The notes beneath the pieces are model-generated. The model was not told the DNA's origin and did no database searches. It worked only from the letters and a program-made list of their open reading frames with translations. A stretch of DNA of 64,000 bases from the NCBI RefSeq assembly GCF_002101885.1, contig NZ_LQPS01000050.1:56167-120166 (forward strand), read 5' to 3'. Source of the DNA: Mycolicibacter senuensis. GTDB lineage: Bacteria > Actinomycetota > Actinomycetes > Mycobacteriales > Mycobacteriaceae. The translations under genes and the position numbers were made by a program. Positions 8,613-19,146 of the stretch are shown piece by piece (position 1 is the first letter of the stretch; each line of letters opens with the position of its first letter).

Positions 8613-11102
8613 ATGGTTGGTGGTCGCGGCGTCACGGGCAGCGGAGGTTCAGCCAGGGGTGGTTCGGGGCGTCGGGCCCGGCGACTAGTCGCCGCGTCCT
8701 CGGCGATGGGGGCGTTTTTGGCGTTCGGGATGGCGCCGTTGGCGTCGGCGCCGGCGGCGAGTGCCGACTTCGATGACTTGCTTGCTGATCTGTTCGATCC
8801 GAGTGCGTGGGGCAACCTGTCGGATCACTTCGATAACCTATTCACCTCCGATTGGGAGGTGCCGGGTTCAGCCGATGCGGCTGACGTGGCGCAGCTGTGG
8901 GACACCTACTTCTATATGCCGTTGCACGACAGTTTGCAGGACTGGATCAACTCTGATTTCGGGGCGAGCGTCAATGGTGTGATCAACCAGATGTTCGCGC
9001 CGTTCACCGAAGGCTTTTGCGGGATGATCTGCAACGGCGCTGACGGAACGGCCGAGAGTATCGACGGCCAGGCCGGCGGCCTGTTCTTCGGCGATGGCGG
9101 TGATGGCTGGTCGTCGAACCTTGAAAGTATCGCCGGCGGTAACGGTGGGCATGCCGGTGGCATCGGCAATGGTGGTGATGGTGGTGCCGGTGGCCTGGGC
9201 GCTGATGGTGGTAACGGCGGCCATGGTGGCGAGTGGTGGGGCAACGGCGGTGATGGCGGCGCCGGCGGGGCTGCCACGGCGACGTTGGCCGCCGGTAATG
9301 GCGGCAATGGTGGGTCCTCGGGTCAGGCGCAGGACTTCTTCGGCATGGGCGCGGTGGGCAACGGGGGTGACGGCGGGGTCGGCGGCGCCGGCTGGAACGG
9401 CACCAACGGCACCTCGGGCACCACGCCGGGCGGCAATGGCGGTAACGGGGTGGCCGGTACCAACGGCGGCAACGGCGGTGTCGGCGGAAATGGCTCGTCG
9501 ATCCTGGGTGTCGGCGGGAATGGTGGCGCCGGCGGTGTCGGCGGTAACGGTGGCAACGGTGGAACCGGGGCGACCGGGGCGGCCGGCACCTTCGATGACG
9601 ACGGCGATGGTAACGGCGGCAACGGCGGCAGCGGTGGTGACGGGGCGATCGGCGGTAACGGTGGCACGGGCGGGGCGGCCGGCACCGGCGCGGCGTTCTT
9701 CGGTGGCGATGGCATTCAGGGTGCCGGTGGCAATGCCGGCAACGGTGGTTCGGCGGGCGTAGCCGGTGACGGCGGCGCCGGTGCGGCCGGTAGCGCTGCC
9801 AACCCTGACGGCGGCAACGGCGGCAACGGCGGCGACGCCGGCACCGCTGCTGCCGCAGGCACTGCGGGCACCGGCTCAGCTGCCGGCCAGGCGGGCACCG
9901 ACGGTGACGCGCCGACGGCTCCGCAGGGCAACGGTGGCGCCGGCGGCGACGGCTACGACCCAGCAGCTGACCCCGATGCGCTCGCCGGTGCCACCGGCGG
10001 CAACGGCGGTGCCGGCGGTGACGGCGGGGCTTACGGCAATGGCGGCGACGGTGGTACCGGCGGCAACGGCGTCGACGGCGGAGTCGGCCAGGACGGCGGC
10101 AACGGTGGCAACGGCGGCGCCGGCGGCCTAGGTGGTGCGCTGGCCGGCAACGGCGGCAACGGCGGTAATGCCGGTCAAGCCGGCAACGGTGGCGACGGTC
10201 AGATCGGCGTGCCGCCGGCAGACGGCGACGTCACCGGCACCGACGGCGGCGCGGGCGGCACCGGCGGCAACGGCGGTGCCGGTGGCAACGCCCAAGCCGC
10301 CACCGGCAACGGTGGCAACGCCGGCCAGGCCGGCAATGGTGGCAACGGCGGCACCGCCGGTGCTCTTCAGCACACCGACAGCGCCCACGACTACTCGCAG
10401 CACGGTTTGATCGGCGGTGACGGCGGCAACGGCGGTGACGGTGGCGCCGGCGGCCTCGGCGGCGCCGACGGCCAGGACGGCGCCGGCACCGACGGCGGCA
10501 ACGGCGGCAACGGCGGTGACACCTTCACCACCACACCCAACGACTACAACGGCGGCCGCGCCGATGTGGCCGGGTCTGCCGGCAACGGCGGCAACGGCGG
10601 TGCCGGTGGTGCCGGCACCAACCCGGGTGACGGGGGCGCCGGTGGCAACGGTGGCAACGGCAACACCGTGGTGGTCAACGGTCCCGGTGGCACCGGCGAC
10701 ACCGGCGTCACGGGCAGCGGCGGTCTGGCCGGCACCGGCGGCAACGGCGGAGCCGGTGGTGCGGGTCTCGACGGCGCCACCGGAGGCGCGGGCGGTACCG
10801 GCGGCGACGGCGGTGTCGCCGGCGGCGACGTCAGCGGCTTGCCGGCCAGCACCGGAGGCAGTGGTGGCACCGGCGGCGCAGGCGGGGCCAGCGACACCGG
10901 CTCCGGTGGGCAGGGCGGCAGCGGTGGCACCGGTGGTGCCGGCGGGACCGCCACCGCTGAGGGTGGTACCGGCGGCGACGGCGGCCAGGGCGGTGCCTCC
11001 GGGGACACGGCAGGCGACGCCGGGGAATCGGGCGAGGCGGGCGCGGGCGCAACGGGCGGTGCCGGTGGCACCGGCGGCGCCGGCGCCCAGCCCGCCCCCT
11101 AG
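8613..11102 (+). CDS. Exported PGRS-type glycine-rich protein without a PE domain
   Basis: 829 residues. Residues 1-51 look like a long Sec signal peptide: basic RRARR near 20-24, a hydrophobic core, then an ASA-D cleavage site at 51/52. Residues 52-150 form an acidic, aromatic-rich domain with two cysteines (FCGMIC) and no PE or PPE motif. The junction (GADGTAES, then GGLFFGDGGDG) resembles the PE-to-PGRS junction of PE_PGRS proteins. Residues 155-829 are GGNGG/GGAGG repeats, typical of PGRS beta-rich repeats. The C-terminus is short (GAQPAP). Likely cell-surface or secreted; function unknown. A GGAAGGTGGGG ribosome site supports the ATG. The repeats make assembly errors possible. Confidence 0.85.
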   Translation: MVGGRGVTGSGGSARGGSGRRARRLVAASSAMGAFLAFGMAPLASAPAASADFDDLLADLFDPSAWGNLSDHFDNLFTSDWEVPGSADAADVAQLWDTYFYMPLHDSLQDWINSDFGASVNGVINQMFAPFTEGFCGMICNGADGTAESIDGQAGGLFFGDGGDGWSSNLESIAGGNGGHAGGIGNGGDGGAGGLGADGGNGGHGGEWWGNGGDGGAGGAATATLAAGNGGNGGSSGQAQDFFGMGAVGNGGDGGVGGAGWNGTNGTSGTTPGGNGGNGVAGTNGGNGGVGGNGSSILGVGGNGGAGGVGGNGGNGGTGATGAAGTFDDDGDGNGGNGGSGGDGAIGGNGGTGGAAGTGAAFFGGDGIQGAGGNAGNGGSAGVAGDGGAGAAGSAANPDGGNGGNGGDAGTAAAAGTAGTGSAAGQAGTDGDAPTAPQGNGGAGGDGYDPAADPDALAGATGGNGGAGGDGGAYGNGGDGGTGGNGVDGGVGQDGGNGGNGGAGGLGGALAGNGGNGGNAGQAGNGGDGQIGVPPADGDVTGTDGGAGGTGGNGGAGGNAQAATGNGGNAGQAGNGGNGGTAGALQHTDSAHDYSQHGLIGGDGGNGGDGGAGGLGGADGQDGAGTDGGNGGNGGDTFTTTPNDYNGGRADVAGSAGNGGNGGAGGAGTNPGDGGAGGNGGNGNTVVVNGPGGTGDTGVTGSGGLAGTGGNGGAGGAGLDGATGGAGGTGGDGGVAGGDVSGLPASTGGSGGTGGAGGASDTGSGGQGGSGGTGGAGGTATAEGGTGGDGGQGGASGDTAGDAGESGEAGAGATGGAGGTGGAGAQPAP

Positions 11103-11129
11103 GAGCCGGTCGGCACGAACGAGCGCAGG

Positions 11130-11160
11130 GAGCCCCGCACGGCACCGCCGTGCGGGGCTC
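11130..11160 (+). terminator. Hairpin terminator after the PGRS gene
   Basis: A perfect 14-bp inverted repeat (GAGCCCCGCACGGC and its complement) with a 3-base loop, 28 bases after the PGRS stop. No T-run follows, which is common for mycobacterial terminators. Confidence 0.8.
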
Positions 11161-11241
11161 CTGCATTCGTCTTGGGCGCCCGGCACCGGCCCGGCAGGCC
11201 GCCCGAACTCGCCCGCGATGCTCCTCCACTAACGTGGACGC

Positions 11242-12744
11242 GTGGATTACAAGTCGAAGTTGATGCCTGTCCTCGGCGCCGCGCTGGCCGCCGCGCTGTT
11301 CACCGGCGGGTGCAGCAGCGGCACACCGGTACACACCGACCAGGCACCGGATGCTGCCGCGGCTGCCGAGTTCGCCGACACCCTGAGCGACAAGGTCACC
11401 ATCGACGCGATGATGGGGCACCTGCAGAAGCTGCAGGACATCGCCAACGCCAACAAGGACACCCGCGCCGTCGGCACCCCGGGTTACGACGCCAGCGTCG
11501 ACTACGTGGTCAACACGTTGCGCGAGCGCGGTTTCGACGTGGAGACCCCGGAGTTCATCGCCCGGGTGTTCAAGGCCGAGACGGGATCGGTGCAACTGGG
11601 CGACAAGACCGTCGAGGCCCGAGCGCTGCAGTACAGCCTCGGCACCCCGCCCGAGGGCGTCACCGGGCCGCTGGTCGCCGCGCCGGCCGACGACAGCCCG
11701 GGCTGCAGTGTCGAGGATTACGAGGGCCTGACGGTCAAGGACGCCGTCGTGCTGGTGGACCGCGGAACCTGCCCGTTCAAGGAGAAGATGGCGATCGCCG
11801 TCGAACAGGGAGCGGTGGCGATGGTGATTGCCGACAGCATCGACGAAGAGAAGATGGGCGGGACCCTGGGGGAGAAGACCGAGGTCAAGATCCCCGTCGT
11901 GAGTGTGACCAAGGCCGACGGCGCGATGCTGCGCGGTGGCCGCGGCACCATGACCGTCAAACTCGACGCGCACACCGACGACATCCCCGCCCGCAACGTG
12001 ATCGCCCAGACCAAGACCGGATCGACCGAGAACGTGGTCATGCTCGGCGCCCACCTGGACAGCGTCCCGGAGGGGCCCGGCATCAACGACAACGGCTCCG
12101 GGGTGGCAGCGGTACTGGAGACCGCCCTGCAACTGGGAGATTCACCCGAGGTGCACAACGCAGTGCGGTTCGGGTTCTGGGGCGCCGAAGAGTTCGGCCT
12201 GATCGGCTCGCGGAAGTACGTCGAGTCACTCGACGTCGAGCAGCTCAAGAACATCGCGCTCTACCTCAACTTCGACATGCTCGGTTCGCCGAACCCGGGC
12301 TACTTCACCTACGACGGCGACCAGTCGCTGGACCCGGCCAAGCGCGGCCAACCGGTGGTCCCGGAGGGCTCGGCCGGCATCGAGCGGACTCTGGTGGCCT
12401 ACCTGAAGTCAGCAGGCAAGGAACCGCGCGACACCTCATTCGACGGTCGCTCCGACTACGACGGATTCACCCAGGCCGGCATCCCGTCCGGCGGCCTGTT
12501 CACCGGGGCCGAGGTGAAGAAATCGGAAGAGGAGGCCAAGCTGTGGGGCGGTGCCGCCGATGAGCCGTTCGACCCGAACTATCACCAGAAGGGCGACACC
12601 ATCGACAACATCGACCGCGACGCACTGGCCGTCAACGGCCGGGGCGTGCCCTACGCGGTCGGGATCTACGCCCAGGATCTCAGCGGCCGCAACGGAGTTC
12701 CGATCCGCGACGACCGCACCCGTCACGTCGTCACCACGCCGTGA
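11242..12744 (+). CDS. lpqL: M28 family lipoprotein aminopeptidase LpqL
   Basis: Zinc aminopeptidase anchored to the outer face of the membrane. The N-terminal signal ends in a lipobox, FTGGC. A PA (protease-associated) domain spans about residues 135-250 (CSVEDYEGL; DRGTCPF). The M28 domain follows with metal and catalytic residues in GAHLDSVPEG, INDNGSG, WGAEEFGL, NFDMLGS and the final YHQKGDT. 500 residues, full length for Rv0418/LpqL. Start is GTG at 11242. M. tuberculosis has lpqM after lpqL; here there is none. Confidence 0.95.
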   Translation: MDYKSKLMPVLGAALAAALFTGGCSSGTPVHTDQAPDAAAAAEFADTLSDKVTIDAMMGHLQKLQDIANANKDTRAVGTPGYDASVDYVVNTLRERGFDVETPEFIARVFKAETGSVQLGDKTVEARALQYSLGTPPEGVTGPLVAAPADDSPGCSVEDYEGLTVKDAVVLVDRGTCPFKEKMAIAVEQGAVAMVIADSIDEEKMGGTLGEKTEVKIPVVSVTKADGAMLRGGRGTMTVKLDAHTDDIPARNVIAQTKTGSTENVVMLGAHLDSVPEGPGINDNGSGVAAVLETALQLGDSPEVHNAVRFGFWGAEEFGLIGSRKYVESLDVEQLKNIALYLNFDMLGSPNPGYFTYDGDQSLDPAKRGQPVVPEGSAGIERTLVAYLKSAGKEPRDTSFDGRSDYDGFTQAGIPSGGLFTGAEVKKSEEEAKLWGGAADEPFDPNYHQKGDTIDNIDRDALAVNGRGVPYAVGIYAQDLSGRNGVPIRDDRTRHVVTTP

Positions 12745-12749
12745 TCCCT

Positions 12750-12768
12750 CCGGCGGGCGCCCTGCCGG
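12750..12768. terminator. Possible terminator hairpin after lpqL
   Basis: CCGGCGGGC followed at once by GCCCTGCCGG forms a stem with one mismatch six bases after the lpqL stop. The tiny loop and general GC richness make this weak. Confidence 0.4.
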
Positions 12769-12915
12769 CGGTGGCCCGTCGGGCCTTCGACGCCGGCGCG
12801 GACCGCCCGCCGTCCATGGCGGACCCCGAATGGGTTCGGCTCCGGCCGTCGAGACCAGGAGGGCACGCGGGCGGAGCACCTCGTGCCGCGCTGTTCACCT
12901 AGGTGTGTTAATAAT

Positions 12916-12934
12916 GCTCTGAAAGTGACAGAGC
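12916..12934. promoter_or_regulatory. Inverted repeat upstream of the double-TetR gene
   Basis: GCTCTG and CAGAGC are separated by seven bases, 19 bases before the GTG of the regulator and next to an AT-rich stretch (TTAATAAT) that could be a -10 region. Autoregulatory operators often sit here in TetR genes. Inferred from position and symmetry only. Confidence 0.45.
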
Positions 12935-12953
12935 TGGCCTGAGTTGTTAAGAG

Positions 12954-14234
12954 GTGGTTATCACGCTCGGTGCTACGAATGGCCCGGCCGGAAGCTCGGG
13001 CGGCCGCATCAGACGGCGTCCCAAAGACCGCAAAGCGCAGATCACGCGCGCGGCTGCGGAGGCGTTCAGCGCTCAGGGATACCACGCGACCAGCATGGAG
13101 GCGATCGCCACCAGAGTTGGCATCTCGGCGCCGGCGTTGTACCGGCACTATCCGAGCAAGTACCACATGTTCGCCGTCGTCGTCGGTGCGCTCGGTCAGC
13201 AGTTGGAGGACTGTACCGCCTTCGTCGACGAGGTTCCCGACGCCGAATTGCAACAGGATCCCGGGGCGGTCCTGGACCGGATCATCGACACGCTGATCTC
13301 GTCAGCACTCAGCAACCGCGAGGCCGGCGGGCTCTACCGGTGGCAGGGTCGCTACCTGCAGCCCGACGACAAGACCACGCTGATGGCGCACATCCATCAG
13401 GTCAACCGGCGGGTGCAACGCCCGCTCAACGTGCTGCGTCCGGATTTGACCTCCATTGAACGGTGGACCCTGTCCGCGGGCCTGCTCAGTATCGCGGGCA
13501 GCGTCGTCGGGCACCGGTTGCCGATCTCGGACGACGAGATCAGGCCGCTGATGCTGGACACGGCGCGGGCGCTGGCCGGCGCCAAACTTCCTGAACAGGG
13601 TGACGTCCGGGTCAATCGCCCGTCGGTGTGGCGCATTTTCACCCCGGACGCCGGGCCGTATGAGGCGCTGCTGCATTCGGCGGTGCTGCTGTTCGGTACC
13701 AAGGGCTACGCCGAGACCAGCGTCACCGAGATCGCCGACGCCGTGGGAGTCCCCGCGTCCGGTGTCTATCGGTACTTCTCCAGCAAGAGCGATATCTTGA
13801 CGACGGGCTTGCAGCGTGCCGTCGACCGGATCGGCGGGGAGATGTCGGCTATCGCAGGAGTATTCGCCGATCCGCGCGAGGTGGTGGCTCGCCTGGTCGA
13901 GGCGTTCGTGGCCACCATCTTCGCCAATCCCGAGCTGGCAGCGGTCTACGACACCGAGCGGGTCAACCTCGGAGCTTCGGAGCGGGACCTGTTGCGGGAT
14001 TCCGAGCGTGCCTTCATCGACACCTGGGTAGGGCCACTGACGGCGGTGCGGCCGGAACTGGACGCCCTGCACGCGAGGTTCCTGGTGCACGCCTTGGCGG
14101 CGCTGGTGGACGACCTGGGCCGGCTGGACCGGGAAGGACGGTCGTACGGCGATGTGACGGCCACCGTGCCGGCGGGTTATGCACAGGCCGCGCTGCGCAA
14201 ACTCCTGGAGGCCGTCGCGATCGGCGACAACTGA
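12954..14234 (+). CDS. Tandem double-TetR transcriptional regulator
   Basis: 426 residues, about twice a normal TetR protein. The first helix-turn-helix is near residues 28-75 (AFSAQGYHATSMEAIA, then ISAPALYRHYPSK). The second is near 235-285 (LFGTKGYAETSVTEIA, then VPASGVYRYFSSK). Each is followed by its own helical ligand-binding region. Such fused regulators should bind DNA as a monomer with internal pseudo-symmetry. GTG start next to AGAGG. It is convergent with the monooxygenase that ends 28 bases away, a possible but unproven target. Ligand unknown. Confidence 0.88.
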   Translation: MVITLGATNGPAGSSGGRIRRRPKDRKAQITRAAAEAFSAQGYHATSMEAIATRVGISAPALYRHYPSKYHMFAVVVGALGQQLEDCTAFVDEVPDAELQQDPGAVLDRIIDTLISSALSNREAGGLYRWQGRYLQPDDKTTLMAHIHQVNRRVQRPLNVLRPDLTSIERWTLSAGLLSIAGSVVGHRLPISDDEIRPLMLDTARALAGAKLPEQGDVRVNRPSVWRIFTPDAGPYEALLHSAVLLFGTKGYAETSVTEIADAVGVPASGVYRYFSSKSDILTTGLQRAVDRIGGEMSAIAGVFADPREVVARLVEAFVATIFANPELAAVYDTERVNLGASERDLLRDSERAFIDTWVGPLTAVRPELDALHARFLVHALAALVDDLGRLDREGRSYGDVTATVPAGYAQAALRKLLEAVAIGDN

Positions 14235-14262
14235 CCGACCTGTTGCCGGATGGGCTTCCGGC

Positions 14263-15747
14263 TCAGGCGATCTGGTAGTCCTCCAGCGGGAACTTGGATC
14301 CCTCGCGCACCGCGTTGCGCACCGTGGTCGGTCGCAGCAGCGTCGCTTCGCCGCTCGGGTTGAAGTAGTAGGACCGTGAGCCGGCGCAGTCGCCGGCGTA
14401 GAACACCGAGCGGTCCAGCCGCTTGGTCATCTCGTCGAGGAAGCGGGTGTTGGCGGCCTCGGTGACCTCGAAGGTGGTCGCGCCGCGGCGCTGCAGTTCT
14501 CCGAAGAGCCGGCCCATGTGGCGCATCTGGTATTCCATCGTGTTGAAGAACGACAGGCCACAGAATGCGTACGGGCTGGCCAGGCTGAGGAAATTCGGGA
14601 ACGCCGGGATCGAGACACCCTGGTAGGCCTGGAATCGGTTCTCCCGCCACCACTTTCCCAGGTTGCGTCCGTCGCGGCCGACGATCTCGATCGCCGGGAA
14701 GTTGGCCTCCCACATGTCGAATCCGGTGGCCAGCACCAACGTGTCGATCTCGCTCTTGCGTCCGTCGAGGGTCACGATGCCGTCCGGCTCGATGCGCTCG
14801 ATTCCCGCCGTCTCCAGGTGTACGTGCTCCTTGTTGAACGTGCGGTAGTAATCGTTGGACCAGCTGGGCCGTTTGCAGCCGATGTCGTAGCTCGGGGTCA
14901 GCTTGGCCCGCAGCTCCTTGTCGCGGATCGAGATGAACCGGTGGATCTTGCACAGGTCCATCGCGCCGATCGAAAGCCGGCGGAAGTAGGGGAAGTTGAG
15001 GATCCCGACGAACGTCATGAATCCCAGCAGACCGTCGGTCACATACCGCAGCGCCCGCTGGGCCAGCGGCAGCCGGGCGAACAGGCGCCGCACGGCCGGG
15101 GAGATGCCGAAGTCCAGTTTGGGCGCCACCCAGATCGGGGTGCGCTGGTAGACGGTGAGGTCGCCGACCGTCTTGGCCAGCTCCGGGATCAGCTGCACCG
15201 CAGTGGCGCCGGTGCCGATCAGGCCGACCCGGCGGCCGTTGAAGTCGTGGCTGTCATCCCACGCGGTGGTGTGCACCACCTTGCCGGCGAAATCGGCGAT
15301 GCCCGGGATGTCCGGGGTGTGCGGCTGCGACAGGAAACCGGTCGCGGTGATCAGGTAGCGGGCGCTCAGCGTGGCGCCGTCGGCCAGGCTCACCTGCCAG
15401 CGCTGGGCTTCCTCGTCCCAGCGGGCGCTCTCGACGGTGGTGTTGAACCGCATGTGGCGGCGCACGTCGTACTTGTCGGCGACGTGCTCGGCGTAGCTCT
15501 TGAGCTCCGACCCGGTGGCGAACAGCCGTGTCCAGTGCGGGTTCGGCTCGAACCAGTACGAGTAGGTGGTCGACGGAATGTCCACGGCCAACCCGGGGTA
15601 GCGATTGACGTGCCACGTTCCGCCCAGGTCGTCCTCGCGCTCGAGCAGGACGATGTTGTCGTAGCCGAGCTTCTTCAGCTCGATCGCCGCGCCCATCCCG
15701 CCGAAACCCGCACCCACGATGACCACGTCGAACAGCTCGGCACTCAT
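14263..15747 (-). CDS. Flavin-containing monooxygenase, Baeyer-Villiger type
   Basis: 494-residue NADPH- and FAD-dependent oxygenase. The FAD Rossmann site is GAGFGGMG near residue 12. The Baeyer-Villiger fingerprint FAGKVVHTTAW lies near residue 152, and the NADPH site GTGATAVQL near 178. It resembles mycobacterial MymA/EthA-type enzymes, which insert oxygen into ketones or oxidise sulfur compounds; the true substrate is unknown. I chose the ATG at 15747, 12 residues ahead of the FAD glycines; an upstream extension to 15870 is open but has no homology-like content. It lies 52 bases after the hydrolase gene and could be the distal end of the thiC operon. Confidence 0.92.
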   Translation of the reverse strand: MSAELFDVVIVGAGFGGMGAAIELKKLGYDNIVLLEREDDLGGTWHVNRYPGLAVDIPSTTYSYWFEPNPHWTRLFATGSELKSYAEHVADKYDVRRHMRFNTTVESARWDEEAQRWQVSLADGATLSARYLITATGFLSQPHTPDIPGIADFAGKVVHTTAWDDSHDFNGRRVGLIGTGATAVQLIPELAKTVGDLTVYQRTPIWVAPKLDFGISPAVRRLFARLPLAQRALRYVTDGLLGFMTFVGILNFPYFRRLSIGAMDLCKIHRFISIRDKELRAKLTPSYDIGCKRPSWSNDYYRTFNKEHVHLETAGIERIEPDGIVTLDGRKSEIDTLVLATGFDMWEANFPAIEIVGRDGRNLGKWWRENRFQAYQGVSIPAFPNFLSLASPYAFCGLSFFNTMEYQMRHMGRLFGELQRRGATTFEVTEAANTRFLDEMTKRLDRSVFYAGDCAGSRSYYFNPSGEATLLRPTTVRNAVREGSKFPLEDYQIA

Positions 15748-15799
15748 GAAAAGCACGGTACCTGACTCACCGGTAACCAGCGAAGCTCGCCGGCGGGCC

Positions 15800-16417
15800 T
15801 CAGCCCAGCAGTCGCAGGGCGGCGTCGACGGCCAGCGCCGGCACGTCCAGGGCCTTGGATGCCAGGTCATGGCGGGCGCCGCTGATCTCGACGACCTCGT
15901 GTGGAGCCGGGATCAACGCGGCCGCCGCGTGGACCTCGGGCAGCGTCCCGAACGGATCCGAACTGCCGTGGGTGAACACGGTGGGCACGCCGATCTCGGG
16001 CAGGTGTTCGGTACGGCTGCGCTCCGGCTTACCGGGCGGATGCAGCGGGTAGGAGAACAGCGCCAGCAGGTCTACCGGCACCCCCGCGCCGGCCACCACC
16101 ATCGAGGTCTGCCGACCGCCGTAGGAGTGACCGCCGGCGATCAGCGGACCGTCGGCCAGGCCACGCGCGTACCCGACCGCCGCGACGATGCCGTCCCGGT
16201 CGCCGGCCCCCGATCCCGACGGCGGGCCCTTCGGGCGGCGGCGGCGAAACGGCAGGTCGTAACGGATCGCCAGAAATCCGCGGCGCGCCCATGCGTCGCA
16301 AATCCGCTGCAGCACCCCCGAATCCCGGTTTCCGCCGGCGCCATGGGTCAGTAGTACGACGCCGGCTGGGGCGCCCGCGGGGGTATGGGCCACCCCGGCG
16401 ATCTCGTCGAGGCTCAT
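15800..16417 (-). CDS. Alpha/beta hydrolase (Rv0421c-like)
   Basis: 205-residue serine hydrolase of the dienelactone-hydrolase-like group. The oxyanion region is LLTHGAGGNRDS near residue 28, the nucleophile elbow GGHSYGGRQ near 100, an Asp is in HGSSDPFG and the catalytic His is in GARHDLAS. The start overlaps the thiD stop (ATGA), so it is translationally coupled to thiC-thiD, as in M. tuberculosis. The link to thiamine suggests a housekeeping or salvage hydrolysis, but no substrate can be read from sequence. Confidence 0.88.
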   Translation of the reverse strand: MSLDEIAGVAHTPAGAPAGVVLLTHGAGGNRDSGVLQRICDAWARRGFLAIRYDLPFRRRRPKGPPSGSGAGDRDGIVAAVGYARGLADGPLIAGGHSYGGRQTSMVVAGAGVPVDLLALFSYPLHPPGKPERSRTEHLPEIGVPTVFTHGSSDPFGTLPEVHAAAALIPAPHEVVEISGARHDLASKALDVPALAVDAALRLLG

Positions 16418-17243
16418 CGCGTCAACCGGAACAGCGGCGAAACCGGGCCGTGCCCGTGGCCCAGCGGGTAGGCGGCGCGCAGGCACTCGGTGACCCAGCC
16501 CTTGGCGAACGCCACCGCAGCGGGGACGGTGAACCCGTGCGCGAGCGCGCATGCGGCGGCCGCGGCCAGCGTGTCACCGGCGCCGTGGTCGTCGGCGGTG
16601 GCCACCCGAGGCCCGGGGAACTCCTGGAATTCGGTGCCGTCGAAAAGAAGATCGGGGCTGTGCTGCGCCGACGGCAGATGCCCGCCCTTGACCAGTACCC
16701 ACTGCGGACCGAGGGCGTGCAGCGCCCGGGCGGCCGCCCGCTGGGTCTCGGCGTCGACCACCTCGACACCGACCAGCAGTCGCACCTCATGCAGGTTGGG
16801 CGTCACCAGCGTCGCCAGCGGAAACAGGTTGTCGCGCATCGCATCCAGCGCTGACGACGCCAACAGCGCATCGCCGTGCATGGATGCCGACACCGGATCG
16901 ACCACCAGGGGCACGGTCAGCGCGAGTTCCCGCCAGGTCGCCGACACGGTGGTGATGATCGGTGCCGACGCCAGCATCCCGGTCTTGGCGGCCTGGATCC
17001 CGATGTCGGGCACCACCGTTTCGATCTGGGCGGCGACTGTATCGGCGGGAACCTCGTGAAAGCTCTTGACGCCGGTGGTGTTCTGCACCGTCACCGCCGT
17101 CACCGCGACACAGGCGTGGACACCGAGCAGTGCGCAGGTGCGCATGTCGGCCTGAATGCCGGCACCGCCGCCGGAATCCGACCCGGCGATGGTCAAGACG
17201 CGCGCCGGGGTCGATCCGGGCGGTGCCGGCGGCAGGAACTCCA

Positions 17244-17244
<1 letters not shown>
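16414..17244 (-). CDS. thiD: HMP/HMP-phosphate kinase ThiD
   Basis: Phosphorylates 4-amino-5-hydroxymethyl-2-methylpyrimidine twice, to HMP-PP, for thiamine synthesis. 276 residues, ribokinase fold. TIAGSDSGGGAGIQADM near residue 17 binds substrate, KTGML is near 80, and the anion hole with the catalytic Asp is DDHGAGDTLAAA near the C-terminus. GTG start at 17244 overlaps the thiC TAG by one base. A longer upstream frame runs inside thiC and is not credible. Confidence 0.95.
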
Positions 17245-18896
<1,652 letters not shown>

Positions 18897-18904
18897 GTAA
18901 ATTT

Positions 18905-18995
18905 CCTCTCCCTTGCCGGAATTACCCGGTCAGGTTCGTACGGTCGACGGCCCCGGCCGTCCTCTCAGCGCACTGGTTGCGCTCCCGCGGTATGG
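18905..18995 (-). ncRNA. TPP (THI-element) riboswitch in the thiC leader
   Basis: Read on the minus strand, the conserved pyrimidine-sensor core GCGCTGAGAGG is followed by the pyrophosphate-sensor helix region GTACGAACCTGACCGGGTAA and the closing GCAAGGGAGAGG. These are the expected CTGAGA and ACCTGA...GGxTAATxCC blocks. The 3' end is about eight bases from the thiC ATG, and the purine-rich closing strand may double as the ribosome site. That points to control of translation initiation. Ends are approximate. Confidence 0.92.
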
Positions 18996-19099
18996 ATTTC
19001 TGCACTGCTATTCCTGCACTGCCACGCTAGCGCAGTGTGGCGGTCGGCGTAAGGCGCCGACCAGTGTGCCGGCGCCGCCGATTAGGCATCCGATCCTTT

Positions 19100-19116
19100 G
19101 CATAGCTAATATATGC
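19100..19116. promoter_or_regulatory. AT-rich inverted repeat upstream of the MFS gene
   Basis: GCATA and TATGC are separated by seven AT-rich bases, 31 bases before the MFS start. This could be a regulator site or simply the promoter -10 region. No regulator gene is adjacent. Confidence 0.35.
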
Positions 19117-19146
19117 GCTTTGGGCCGGAGAACCGCGGGAGAAACG

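Noticed and set aside
9000..11100. CRISPR-like or satellite repeats in the PGRS region
   Set aside because: The periodicity is that of Gly-Gly-X codons in an open reading frame; no constant repeat unit or spacers.
15755..15780. GGTACC and GGTAACC motifs upstream of the monooxygenase as an operator
   Set aside because: The two halves are not symmetric, and the spacing does not form a palindrome.
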